Shown here: positions 32,285 to 43,027 of the stretch, piece by piece
How the letters are laid out: each line of letters opens with the position of its first letter
Numbering within the stretch: the first letter of the stretch is position 1
Assembly (NCBI GenBank): GCA_035578175.1
Contig: JAQMRL010000002.1
Location: 82,555,325-82,619,324, forward strand
DNA: 64,000 nucleotides
Direction: 5' to 3'
Source: Catonia carolina
Taxonomy: Eukaryota; Arthropoda; Insecta; Hemiptera; Achilidae
Notes under the pieces: generated by a model
What the model was told of the DNA's origin: nothing
Databases searched by the model: none
The model's input: the letters and a program-made list of their open reading frames with translations, nothing else
Made by a program: the position numbers and the translations under genes

Positions 32285-32473
32285 TATTCTGATAATCTGT
32301 TCACACACACACACACACACACACATACACACACACATAGACACACAGACCAATAGATAAAAAGCAGTTAATGTGTGGGTGTGAGGGGGTCTGTTTAGGT
32401 GTATATTCGGGTGAAGAGTGGGACATGAAAACAATACTTTCATTCCTATATATTCATATAGGCAAGAGAAAGT
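32285..32473 (-). mobile_element. Helentron-like family (H), 5'-end fragment of a variant subfamily
   Basis: Has the (CA)n core (32300-32350), a variant block GTGAGGGGGTCTGTTTAGG and the intact 5' terminus with CCTATATATTCATATAGG and GGCAAGAGAAAGT. It shares its variant block with 54799-55030. Confidence 0.85.
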
Positions 32474-32582
32474 AAAAAATAAAAGTTAGTTAGTAATGAT
32501 CGTAATTTTGATTGAATTCAACTGCACGCTCATAATAATCGATATTAATTCACTTGAATGAACACAACACATCATAATGGGG

Positions 32583-32858
32583 CTACATAAGCCCGAATAC
32601 AGTCGTTGTCAATTTAATAGGCGGGCCACTGAATTCCATCCTACTCGAATTTGCCAGTTTGACAACGTTCCCTCGCCTATTCATATTACGTAGATTATAA
32701 TTCATCATCACGGGTGTAGAACCTCGAAATGGATGACACTCGAAACTTACAGACACGTCGAATAACAAACTGAAGGACGATTTATAGAAAGGTAGAAATT
32801 GTGAGTTGTAGCAACCGAAACCGGACGTTCGATTGAAAATACAAAATGATGAAAACAT
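32583..32858 (-). other. Unrecognised 91-codon ORF
   Basis: A minus-strand open frame from ATG (MFSSFCIFNRTSGFG..) to TAG in a stretch less AT-rich than its surroundings. It matches no family known to me, shows no signal peptide or membrane segment, and lies about 700 bp downstream of the Ig exon in the same orientation. It could be chance, a host exon or old transposon sequence. Confidence 0.15.
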
Positions 32859-33140
32859 AGCAGGTGTTTTTCATTAATGATCAACCAAATATTAAAATAA
32901 CGGATTCAACACCTGCTTAAAACGACTCTCATTATTAAAAAAAAAATTTCAATCCGATTAAACTCATCGATATGTTATTTTTTCAATCGACGGCTGGTTG
33001 AAAATGATATATTTGAGGATATCACTTGATTTCAACTGGATACTAAAACGACTACGTGTAGAAGGTCATTAAATTTAAAAAGATTATAAAAGTGGGTGCA
33101 ATCATGACACCAGTTGAATGGATTTACATATGATTAAGTT

Positions 33141-33541
33141 GTTGTTTAGGTGATCAGCCTGTAGGCTGGTTTGAACCTGTAGAGGTTTCACTAAGTAACA
33201 ACGAGGAGTGAGGTGGTTTACCATTGCCACAACTCACTGAATGGAAAAGTACGCTTATCAGCATGCCAGGCCCTCTGAAAAGCATATATTTTCCACTCTG
33301 CAAATGACACTTTCACTTCATTCACCACAGGGTCCAACTGTATAATGAAATTCATTACTTTCACATTAGGTAACTCTGATCAGTGTCACAGTACACCTCT
33401 ACATCTTCTCTTCTTAAATGATTCAGTCATTTAATTGGCTGACCATGTGATAAGAAACAGAACTATTTACTTTAGCCCTGCAACTAACAGATTGAGTGTA
33501 AATAATTTGACACTCCACCTGTCATGGGCTGTTATGGGCAC
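33141..33541 (-). mobile_element. Retroposon family D, full copy
   Basis: Flanked by the 10-bp duplication TGATTAAGTT (33131-33140 and 33542-33551). It starts GTTGTTTAGG on plus (tail on minus) and ends GCTGTTATGGGCAC. It lies 44 bp from the Ig exon's donor site, inside the intron. Confidence 0.92.
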
Positions 33542-33585
33542 TGATTAAGTTATAGGCTAGATTGTGTTAATTAATAAAATGTTAC

Positions 33586-33707
33586 CTTGCGGGACCACAA
33601 AATGGTTGGAACTGGATTGCCAGAAGCTTTACATTCCAATGTGACGGTACCTCCCTTCCTGGCAGTCAGCTGACCGCTTGCCGGAGAAGTTCTTACACTC
33701 GGCGGAA
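33586..33707 (-). CDS. Ig-superfamily adhesion protein, exon for first half of an Ig domain
   Basis: 122 bp on the minus strand between a TTTAG acceptor (33708-33709 is AG) and an AAG|GTAACA donor (GT at 33585-33584). After two bases completing a split codon it encodes PPSVRTSPASGQLTARKGGT, then VTLECKASGNPVPTILWSRK: the linker and A'-B-C strands of an I-set Ig domain, with the first disulfide Cys (LEC) and core Trp (ILW). It ends in phase 0 and joins the exon at 2940-3088. The combination resembles klingon/OBCAM-type insect proteins of the IgLON/lachesin group. Upstream exons with the first Ig domain and signal peptide were not found before the right edge. Confidence 0.88.
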
Positions 33708-33797
33708 CTAAACATACAAACAAACAAAATTCATTGCAAAGTGGTCACAACACCCTAATGTTTCTATTAAGGTGAGCAAATTCGCAATTTTCTTTAA

Positions 33798-34892
33798 CCC
33801 TTTCTAACCCAGTGTGACGTACAAGTCATGTTGTTGTTTAGGTGGTCATCAGCCTGGTTGGCTGGTTTGAACCTGTACGTAGAGGTTTTACTAACTAAAA
33901 CAAGGAGTGAGGTGGTTTACCATTGCCACAACTCACCGAGTGGAAAAATACGCTTATCAGCTATCCGGGCCCTCTGAAAAGCACATATTTTCCACTCTGC
34001 AAATGACACCTTCACTTCATTCACCACACAATCCAACTGTATAATGAAATCCATTACTCTCAGAGGAGGAGATAACTGTGATTAGTGTCACAGTACACCT
34101 CTACCTCTTCTGTTATTAAATGATTCAGTCATTTAATTGACTGGCCATGTGATAAGAAACACAACTATTTATTTTAGCACTGCAACGAACAGATTGAGTG
34201 TAAATAATTTGACACTCCACCTGTCTGTTATGGGCAGAATAAAAGTCATATTGGAGTGAAATAACAGACCTGAACATTTTAGATGTTAGAGACAATTTTG
34301 GATTAAAGAATGCTGGGTGTGAAGTGTAATCATTTTCTGTACCCTAGCCAGGATTCAAACCTTAGACCTCCACTTTGCAGTATAAGATGCTGACCATTGC
34401 GCCACGGAGGCAACCATTAATTTCTTTTTAAAGTTAATTTTAGTTTTAGAAGTTTGTGTTTATTTACTAAAATAAAGTTACATTTCTTCGAATATGTTGT
34501 GTGTATGTACAAGTAACTTATATTTTTAAACTGTTCCTAAATAGGCCTAGTGATTTTATCCATTTTACCAATATTATTTAATTGTTACATTTTTAAAGTC
34601 TTAAATAATATTAAAATCATACTTAGTTCTTTTTGCTACAAATCTAAGTAAGGGAATATTATATTTTGTTTAGGAAGCGTGAACATGATTTGACTTATTC
34701 TTATTGTTGGGAACTTAACTTACATACCATCAAGTCCTCCTAATGTGACGTACGTGTCACACTTTTTTGTCGGGCCATCAAAAGGGTTAAAGGTCTAAAA
34801 ATGATTTTATTACACTTAAATATGAGTAAAATGTGTGAAACAATATACACATATTTTTTTCTGTTTAGTTTAAAAATTTTGGATTGAAAGGG
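33798..34892 (-). mobile_element. piggyBac-like MITE family E (copy 2) carrying a D insertion
   Basis: Ends CCCTTTCTAACCCA and TTGGATTGAAAGGG, flanked by perfect TTAA on both sides (33794-33797 and 34893-34896). The tRNA-like segment is at 34342-34413 on minus. Retroposon D (33830-34242) interrupts it near one end. Confidence 0.85.
33830..34242 (-). mobile_element. Retroposon family D inside element E
   Basis: Full-length copy with the 7-bp duplication AAGTCAT (33823-33829 and 34243-34249). The element-E sequence resumes directly after it. Confidence 0.88.
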
Positions 34893-34896
34893 TTAA

Positions 34897-35605
34897 CAGG
34901 TTGACTCCGAAGAGAAATTTTACAATTTTTCTTAAAAAACCCATTCCTGTTTTATGGTTCCTTTGCTTTTTATGATTAATTTTCTTCAAGTCTAGAGTAT
35001 TGTCAGGGTTAAATTGATTGGCGCTATTTTTTAAATGATAGACTGATTAGGTAGGCCTATTCAAGAGTAAAAATATCAAATTTCTCTCACTGAAATTTTA
35101 CTTGTATTTCTATAAACAAATATTATACGTATTTTATAATTAATTTACTTTGGGCTATTTTTTAATAAAACTACATAACTATCGATGATGCGTTTCTCTA
35201 TCAAGTAGGCTAGTAGTTGGGCGGCGGGTAGTAAACTTAATCACCAGTTGTCTACATGTTGACACCCAGTCAACCGGAGTCAACTTTTATAATGCAAAAA
35301 TATTGCAATACGAAAACCATAAAAAATTAGAAGATAAATTAATTTTTCATTATAAAATATTATTAATGAAAACAATACTTATAGGAAGGAAATCCTGTAT
35401 TCATATAAGTTAGGCAAAAGAAAGTAATGACTAGTCTAATAATGCAATAATAAACTATAATAATAGTCAATTATTATTACAATAATTCTACTAAAAACAC
35501 TATTAGGCTATGTGAGAGACAGACGGATGAGTGTCTCAACAGTCCTAAATTTACAGATCCGGTGAGAGACGTATAAGTGTCTCATGTCTCATGGGAGTCA
35601 ACCTG
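34897..35605. mobile_element. piggyBac-like element family L (copy 2)
   Basis: Ends CAGGTTGACTCC and GGGAGTCAACCTG, flanked by TTAA (34893-34896 and 35606-35609). The left TTAA is shared with element E copy 2. GAGACA/TGTCTC repeats lie near the right end, as in copy 1. No transposase. Confidence 0.65.
35365..35425 (-). mobile_element. Helentron-like family (H), 5'-terminal fragment
   Basis: Contains ATGAAAACAATACTTATAGG and a diverged terminus GGCAAAAGAAAGT, inside element L copy 2. Confidence 0.6.
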
Positions 35606-35678
35606 TTAAAATAACTCGCATTTCATTAGAGTAGAACTGGAATGAGGTGGAGACGAAACAACATGCTTTAAAAAAAAA

Positions 35679-35975
35679 TTAGTGTGAAACACTCACACAA
35701 CTTTCTCTTGTCAATGCAAATAATTAACAATATAATGTAAGATTAGAAATAACAACAAACTAAACTCAAAACACATAACCTTGTTTTAATAATGAGTGAA
35801 AGACGCAAAATGAAAATCGTATTCAGTTTGGCTTAAAAATACGGAAAATCATCTTTCACGCTAAACTAAGCTCTGTAGAGAAAAATTCTCTTAATAAAAG
35901 TTGTAAATCTTTTAATTTCCTATAAACTTGATTATATACTTTTGTCATAAAATGCATACTAAAGCCGAAATATTT
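35679..35975 (-). mobile_element. Helentron-like family (H), 3' fragment
   Basis: A 3' end with a mutated first block (ATTAGTGTGAAACACTCAC), internal ACTTTCTCTTGTC and body to GCCGAAATATTTTT, where it breaks off. Confidence 0.8.
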
Positions 35976-36227
35976 TTCGGTTAATTCGAAGAGTTAACCA
36001 ACACAAGGTTCCGCGATATATTGTGTACGCTCTGGATATTGTATAAGTTGTTACGTTTGTCGTACTGAAATAAAAGGAGTCGCGCATGCGGACTGATGCT
36101 TTTCCCCCTTTACCCCTCGTTGGAAACGAGAGCAATTTCGTGACTCAAGTGACTATAATCCTAGTAAACACCATCACCTTCACCTTCACCATCAATTCCT
36201 ACAAGTTTTTCACAATTTTCAAATACA

Positions 36228-36228
<1 letters not shown>

Positions 36229-36261
<33 letters not shown>

Positions 36262-36268
36262 GCGCGCA
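36229..36268. repeat. (CA)n/(CG)n microsatellite
   Basis: Simple dinucleotide tract just before a family-G MITE; here it is not inside a recognisable H copy. Confidence 0.85.
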
Positions 36269-36283
36269 CAATAACAATACATA

Positions 36284-36629
36284 TAGTTCAGCCGTTGTTA
36301 GTCTGCTCCTACTGTCAACAAACCAAAGCCACCTACTACAGGGTGCACGCTACAGTCTACCACTTTACGGATGTTGTATTCCTATTAAGTTAACCATTTT
36401 TTAAATTATAACTACTTAAAGTAATTCAAACATCAGTCATGATATGATGTAGGCCTAACTATTTCATTTAGAAAAATACTTCTGAAAGTACAGTATTTTG
36501 TATTTAAATACTTTTGAAAGTATTTAGTTGTTACTTTTTAATCAGCGTGTACTCATTTTGATATAATGCGCATGCTCAGTGACGTCATTATTTGTTTACA
36601 TTAGGAGCAAACTAAGAAAGGCTGGACTG
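36284..36629 (+). mobile_element. TA-flanked MITE family G, full copy
   Basis: TAGTTCAGCCGTTGTTAG and GGCTGGACTG ends, TA flanks, AGTTTGCTCCT-type inner repeats (here AGTCTGCTCCT), and the GCGCATGCTCAGTGACGTCA block at 36568-36587. Confidence 0.9.
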
Positions 36630-37301
36630 TAGACAACATAGCCTATTATCCACTACACAAAATTTCATAAAATTGTCAACGGTTGAGTTGGATACAAGAT
36701 AACGCAAGTACCAGCTAATATTTTTATCAACGCTTTTTTTCGTTTAAGTATGTAATCTGTTACCTTGGGCACGTTCTCTTTTCTTCTACTGAATTTTTAC
36801 TTTCTCTTGCCTATATGAATATGTTGGAAGGAAAGTATTACGTATTGTTTTCATGTCGATTTTACGAAATCGAGTTTTCACCGGATCTACACGTTTTCAG
36901 ACCCCCTGAACACAACAAAACATGTTTTTAGCGATTGGTCTGTGGGTGTGTGTGAACAGAATATCTCAAGAACGGAACATCGTACGAACTTAAAACTTGT
37001 AACTTAGAACTTAAGTTACATACCACTACCGGACGCGACACGAACATTTTCATCAAAATCGGTCAACCGGAAGTAGTAGTTTATTCGTGTAATTTTTCAG
37101 TTTTTTGCAATTTTCTCAAAAACTGGTCCTATGATTTTTTTTAAAAATCGCCTGGTTTACTAAATTGTTTAGGCCTATTTTCTACAAGATAGGGTAGGCG
37201 CCATGTTTGCTAAAATTCTTGGTGACGGTGATTTCGTGTAAAAACGTTGTTTTTTTAAGATTACGGCTTTAATATGCATTTTAGCGCAAAAAAAGAATAT
37301 A

Positions 37302-38312
37302 CAGGGTGATTCATGAAGTTCTCCCCCCACTTCTACAGCACATTGTACTAGTAAAAATAATGAAAAAATGTTATATAAACATAGGTCCGAAAACGCTTCG
37401 TTAGCGAGTTACAGCTATCGAAAGTTTCGCCTGGATTTCAGTTCACCAGGTGAAATGAGGTCTTCCTGGAATTGTGGTAAGGTAGATTAAGGGGCAAATT
37501 CAATCATTTCTTATGGTTTTTGATCTGATAAATTGAATAAAACAGGTCCCAGATCTGTAAGTTAAATAGTTTTTAAGAAAACCAGTGTCAAATGCAAAAA
37601 ATGGAGTGAAAAACTTATTTTTTCATCTTTGGGCAAGGATAACTGTGTTATTTCACCAAGAAACAGTTAAAATTTTTCAATAAAACATGTAGAAAATTTT
37701 ATTCTGAACAAACCGGTGTAAATTAAGTACACAGAAAGCGAATAGATGTTTGATTAAATGAGTTTTTATTCATAAGAGTACAAAGTAAAATTAACCGGAA
37801 AAACTAAAATGAAAAAATGTGTTTTTTTCACTCCATTTTTTTGCATTTGACACTGGTTTTCTCAAAAACTATTCGCTTTCTGTGTACTTTATTTACACCG
37901 GTTTGTTCAGAATAAAATTTTCTACATGTTTTATTGAAAATTTTTAACTGTTTCTTGGTGAAATAACAAAGTTATTCTTGCCCAAAGATGAAAAAATGTG
38001 ATTTTCACTCCATTTTTTGCATTTGACACTGGTTTTCTCAAAAACTATTTAACTTACAGTTCTGGGACCTGTTTTATTCAATTTATCAGATCAAAAACCA
38101 TAAGAAATGATTGAATTCGCCCCTTAATCTACCTTACCACAATTCCAGGAAGACCTCATTTCACCTGGTGAACTGAAATCCAGGCGAAACTTTCGCTAGC
38201 TGTAACTCGCTAACGAAGCGTTTTCGGACCTATGTTTATATAACATTTTTTCATTATTTTTACTAGTACAATGTGCTGTAGAAGTGGGGGGAGAACTTCA
38301 TGAATCACCCTG
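37302..38312. mobile_element. Foldback / long-inverted-repeat DNA element
   Basis: About 1,011 bp whose outer 440 bp on each side (37302-37744 and 37870-38312) are near-perfect inverted copies, from CAGGGTGATTCATGAAG inwards to the complement. TATA is duplicated on both sides (37298-37301 and 38313-38316), or TA if Tc1/mariner rules apply. The 125-bp centre repeats part of an arm again. No ORF. A related end lies at 63675-64000. CAGGGTG ends with a TA target suggest Tc1/mariner-type mobilisation (inference). Confidence 0.9.
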
Positions 38313-38314
38313 TA

Positions 38315-38376
<62 letters not shown>
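38313..38376. repeat. (TA)n microsatellite
   Basis: About 60 bp of TA dinucleotides with two interruptions, directly beside the foldback element; it probably expanded from the duplicated TATA target. Confidence 0.9.
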
Positions 38377-38379
<3 letters not shown>

Positions 38380-38832
38380 AAAGTTGTAGAAAATTTAAAA
38401 TTCTAGAACTTTTATTTCAAACTTTTTTTTGTATAACGCTTAGTTTAGCGGTAATTAGCGATTTTCTGTTTTTTTCTCACGAACACATGTGAAAAATCGA
38501 TTTTTTGAAGAATTCGGCCTTAGTAGGCTATGCATTTTACGACAAAAGTGTATATAATCAAATTTATAGGAAATTAAAAGATCTACAACTTTTATAAGCA
38601 TGTTTCTCTACAGAGCATATTTTAGCGTGAAAGCGTGATTTTCCATATTTTTAAGCCAAACTGAGGTTGATTTTCATTTTGCGTCTTTCACTCATGATTA
38701 AAATTAGTTTATGTTTTTTGAGATTAGTTTTTTGTTTTTTTCTAATGTTTTATTACTCATGTTAGGATTTTTGTTTATTAATTGCATTGGTAAGAGAAAG
38801 TTGTGTGAGTGTTTCACACCAGATTTTTTTTT

Positions 38833-38954
38833 TCTTTGTCTCGGCTAATACTACTATATCATTGGCGAATCTCAGCATTTTTATTGTTCCTCCTTGAATT
38901 TTTATTCCTGCGTCAAATTTCTGTTTCACATAATTTATAGCTTCTTCTACATGA
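38833..38954 (-). mobile_element. RTE LINE fragment
   Basis: Matches about 28035-28155 of the larger LINE, covering the FADDIVVLAE region on the minus strand with several substitutions. Neither LINE end is present. Confidence 0.85.
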
Positions 38955-38974
38955 AAATAAACCTTTTAAAAAGG

Positions 38975-39459
38975 GAGAGCTTTATTTAGCAACATTTAGT
39001 GATTGATGCGGTGAAAAATGAGTGTTTGTGGCCTTAGCCTGATATCCATTTTACAGCACAAATTAAAGTTATCTACAACTCTTATTATTTCGAAGATTTC
39101 TTTGTACAACGCTTAGTTTAGCGGCAATTACTGATTTTCTGTTTCTTTTTCATCAAAATCCGTATAAAATGGTATTTTTTAAGATAACGGCGTTATTAGG
39201 TGTATGCATTTACACGACAAAACAATATTATAGAATCAAAGTTATAGGAAATCAAAATACCTACAACTTTCATTTGAACAATTTTTCTCTACAGTCTAGT
39301 TTAGAGGTAATTACTGATTTTCCGTTAATTTTAAGTCGAACAGAGGTTGGCCTCTATTCTGCGTAATTTACTCATGATTGAAATTAACTTTACACTGTTT
39401 ACTCATGATTAAATAAGTTATAGGTTATATTGTTCATTATCTAGATTGGCAAGAGAAAG
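38975..39459 (+). mobile_element. Helentron-like family (H), diverged 3' part
   Basis: Recognisable half-repeats (CTTAGTTTAGCGGCAATTAC, CTACAACTTTCATTTGAAC) and internal GGCAAGAGAAAG at 39448-39459. The terminal hairpin is lost. More diverged than the other copies. Confidence 0.7.
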
Positions 39460-39782
39460 CGCACATGTTTTTTTGTATATTCTTAACCAACGCTCCTGTA
39501 GGCCTACTGATTGTAGGCTACCCCTCAATAAATAAATGTAGCCTACGAGTTTGAAATTTTTCAGTTCCATGTTTTATCGGAAAGAATTCAAATTGTTTGA
39601 TGGGTCGATTCGACTTTCATTTGTAAATTTTTTTGTATGAATTCGATATTTTTTACACTAAATTTCCGAATGTTGAGGAAGGCGAAAGAGTGATTAAATA
39701 TGGCATGTGTGGGGTGAATGCCAAAAATATTATTTAATATAAAAAATATACAAAAAAAAATAAAATTATATGTATAATATTG

Positions 39783-40179
39783 TGTTGTTTAGGTTATCAG
39801 CCTGGTTGGCTGGTTTGAATGTGTAGAGGTTTTACTAAGTAAAACAAGGAGTGAGGTGGTTTACCATTGCCACAACTCACTCAATGGAAAAGTACGCTTA
39901 TCAGTATGCCGGGCCCTCTGAAAAGCACATATTTTCCACTCTGCAAATGACACCTTCACTTCATTCACCACAGGGTCCAACTGTATAATGAAATTCATTA
40001 CTTTGAGAGGAGATAACTCTGATTAGTGTCACCTAACACACTTCTACCTCTTATCTTATTAAATGATTCACTCATTTAATTGGGTGACCATGTGATAAGA
40101 AACAGAACTATTTATTTTAGCCCTGCAACGAACAGATTGAGTGTAAATAATTTGACACTCCACCTGTCTACTAAGGGCG
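39783..40179 (-). mobile_element. Retroposon family D
   Basis: Starts GTTGTTTAGGTTATCAGCC and runs to CCACCTGTCTACTAAGGGC. A clear target duplication was not found. Confidence 0.85.
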
Positions 40180-40252
40180 AATATATAGTATTATTAAAAT
40201 ATATTATTAAATATTTATTATTATTATTATTATTATTTATATTTATTTATTT

Positions 40253-40294
40253 AATATTTTCACTATATCGATCTTTCGATATAGTGAAAATATT
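40253..40294. repeat. Perfect 19-bp-stem inverted repeat
   Basis: The arms at 40253-40271 and 40276-40294 are perfect complements around the four bases TCTT. The stem contains CACTATATCGA. It follows a (TTA)n tract (40206-40240). Confidence 0.9.
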
Positions 40295-40646
40295 CTGTAA
40301 AGGGAAAAGTGACGTCACAGTGCCTTGGGCTAGTCTAAGCGGGTGGGAGTAGTCTGTGAGCAAAGGAGAGGAGAGGGGTGTGCGTGACAAGTGCAACTTG
40401 ACAATTTTGTAGTTGAGTTATAACATGAGTGTATTGAAGTGATTAATTAGTTAGTTATTGAAGTGAAGTGTTATTCTACACAAATGTTACTATAATCTAT
40501 CTTTGTTCTTCTATCTCATGCACTTATTTTCATCGGTTACTATATATTGTTATTTATCGGATTTTAATTTATAATGTAATGTCTTATATTATTCAAAGCT
40601 GTTTACTTTATCGTCAACTCGGTTCAGTTCTGAATTCATTTATAAA

Positions 40647-40862
40647 ATGGGTGAAAATAGGGGAAAAAATAAAGTTGGCAACAAAGGTGAAGTTTTGCAT
40701 AGTGAAAGTCGTGAAATTATTAATAATGTGATAGCGTTTTTTGAGCGAGAAGTGAAGGAGGGACCTCATGTATCATTGAATTATAGAAAGTGTGCCGTTA
40801 TGGAACGCGTCTTACAGGCAACAGGGATTTCAAAAAATACTTTTCCTTACTTACTTTTGTAA
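40647..40862 (+). pseudogene. Possible transposase N-terminal fragment
   Basis: 71 codons. After a basic start (MGENRGKNKVGNKGEV) it reads HSESREIINNVIAFFERE, then KCAVMERVLQATGISKNTF. The layout resembles the N-terminal helix-turn-helix part of insect DDE_3/IS630-like transposases (REII.NV.. ATG.S..T). It stops a few codons later with no catalytic domain downstream. Alternatives are a host exon or chance. Confidence 0.4.
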
Positions 40863-40933
40863 TTTATTTCCGATTGCATAACTGTAAATAGATTAAGTTT
40901 ACTGTAAGTGTGGTTTTCATTTCGTGTAATATG

Positions 40934-40959
40934 AGGCAGGCAGGCAGGCAGGCAGGCAG
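40934..40959. repeat. (GGCA)n microsatellite
   Basis: Six GGCA units. It lies between the 10-bp inverted words CGTGTAATAT (40923-40932) and ATATTACACG (41011-41020). Confidence 0.85.
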
Positions 40960-42219
40960 AGTGGTAGAGGCGAGGCGTTGAAGCTGCCGTTGTTATGCGG
41001 TTCGGCTAGTATATTACACGTCATGTGCAGTGGAAGGGGAATTCCTTTCTTACTTTATCACGAGTATAGCAATTTAGCAGGCGGTGAGTTCCATTTTAAG
41101 AAAAAGTTCAGACGAAAACTTTACCAATTTTTATAAAAACAGTTCAATTCAAAGTTTTTCATCACAAATTTTTTAATGTAAGGCCAAAATCTTTATTTTT
41201 TTTGTTGTTGTAAAAAGGGAATAAAAAAGATTTGGTTGAGAAAGTGACCTGGTGATGCTGTCGATGACTGTTACGATGTGAACAGAAATTATAATTTGTT
41301 TATTGTAGTGAAAGAGGATTGAGAAGATGAAGCGTGAGTGGAGCTGGCTATGTGTTATATTGGAATTCCATCTTTTGTGTGTGGACAATGCGACTGTACA
41401 GCGTACAAGGAGGGTAAAGGGGCAAGCAAAGGGGTTCTCTCCCTCACATATTTTTACCCTAGACAATCTTCAGATAAATTTCATCGGTTAACGGTCGACA
41501 AATTCGCTCGAGTATGATGAAATAAGAAAAGAAACCGATCGGATCGCTTCTCAATCATTCACATCTTTCACTCGGTCCTACAATTTGTCACTACATTGAA
41601 AATTATTTTGCTACGAGAATATTATTTTCACATGATTGCAGCTCTTACGTTCTCTTCTCTACTTGGAAAGAGATAATGGTAATGGTTTGGTGGCATTTCT
41701 CCCACCACCTCCCCTCCGATTGGATAGACTCGGAGGCTGTTCCAATGTGACGGCGACACTCACACCTTATTCAACTACTAAGTTAAAATAAAAAAGTTAG
41801 AGGGCGGCCGACCGACCTGGGAAGTGTGCACTGCTCGCCCTTTTGTCAAGGATGCCCACGTCAGAAATTAAAAGGGTCCTAACAGTCAAGAAATATCACC
41901 GAAAAACCAACTAATAATTATAACAATTTTAGTTAGGACATAAAGTCGCGTTAAAATTTTCCCAGCAAGTGTTTGTTCATCATTCTTAAATTTAGAAAAC
42001 AGCGCCTTTGACTTCAGCCGAGGCAACTCCCTTATTATACTACGTGACGAGGGTAGAACGAAGCTACCTCGTCAAGAAACCCCCACACCGCCCCAGCATG
42101 CACCTCGCGGTACAGACTCGAACGATCCGTGAGAGGCCAATTTTCCCTTTGGCCTTGAAGCTCCGGGTCAGCCGGCGTCTGGAACGGTGAAGATCAGCCG
42201 GAATACTTTCTTCCAGCGT
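40960..42219. other. Unassigned region, GC-richer patches
   Basis: Patches at 41800-41870 and 42040-42200 are clearly richer in G+C than the surroundings. Short frames (41173-41466 minus, 42008-42190 plus) are not recognised. It could hold regulatory DNA or an exon; nothing specific is supported. Confidence 0.3.
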
Positions 42220-42230
42220 ACAACAGATGA

Positions 42231-42594
42231 TGTTGTTATTTAGGTAATCACAGCCTGGTTGGCTGGTTTGAACCTGTAGAGGTTTTACTAAGTAAATCGA
42301 GGAGTGAGGTGGTTTACTATTGCCACAACTCACTCAGTGGAAAAGTACACTAATCAGCATGCCGGGCCCTCTGAAAAGCACATATTTTCCACTCTGCAAA
42401 TGACACTTTCACTTCATTCACCACAGGGTCTGGCTGTATAATGAAATTCATTAATTTCAGAGGGGGAGATAACTGTGATTAGTGTCACAGTACACCTCTA
42501 CCTCTTCTGTTAAATGATTCAGTCATTTAATTGGCTGACCATGTGATAAGAAACAGAACTATTTATTTTAGCCCTGCAACAAACAGATTGAGTG
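42231..42594 (-). mobile_element. Retroposon family D, 5'-truncated with target duplication
   Basis: Flanked by the 11-bp duplication ACAACAGATGA (42220-42230 and 42595-42605). It lacks the last ~50 bp found at the 5' end of full copies. 5' truncation together with a target duplication is the mark of target-primed reverse transcription. Confidence 0.92.
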
Positions 42595-42605
42595 ACAACA
42601 GATGA

Positions 42606-43027
42606 ATAAACTGTTAAGAAAAGAGCGGAAAATAATGCCACTCGGCAAAATGTTTAATAAAAGTAAAACCATCCGAGATAAAAAACATATTTAATTGGTT
42701 TTCGTGTTTGTGAAACGATGTCCGTGTCAGAGATGGGCCGGGCGGGCGGTAGAGAAATTGTTAGCTGGTACTTACACAGCATAAAAGAAATTAGGTTTTT
42801 TAAATCCCGAATGAAATGAAAAAAGAGACGGCGGCGGCCAACGGATGAGTTGACACCAGATTATATTTGTGTCAGCACCCTCGAGAACGGCAAACGGTGC
42901 TTGCAATTATAACATCTACAACAAACGCATTCCACTAAACTACAAAACTCAATTGTGTGTGCATCACAAAGTGTGATTCACAGCCTATTCAAATTATAAA
43001 AACACACACCTGCACAAACCTTTTTAT
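42606..43027. other. No gene recognised
   Basis: Mixed sequence with a GC-richer patch near 42735-42750 and 42825-42850. No ORF or repeat identified. Confidence 0.35.

Larger units (their letters stand above)
36799..38824 (+). mobile_element. Helentron-like family (H), full copy split by a foldback element
   Basis: The 5' part runs from 36799 to 37301, with a very short TG core at about 36938-36954. After the 1-kb foldback element and a (TA)n tract, it resumes at about 38377 and ends CACACCAGAT at 38824. Confidence 0.92.

Noticed and set aside
42064..42333. 89-codon minus-strand ORF in a GC-richer patch
   Set aside because: Its N-terminal third is the antisense of retroposon D; no domain is recognisable in the rest.
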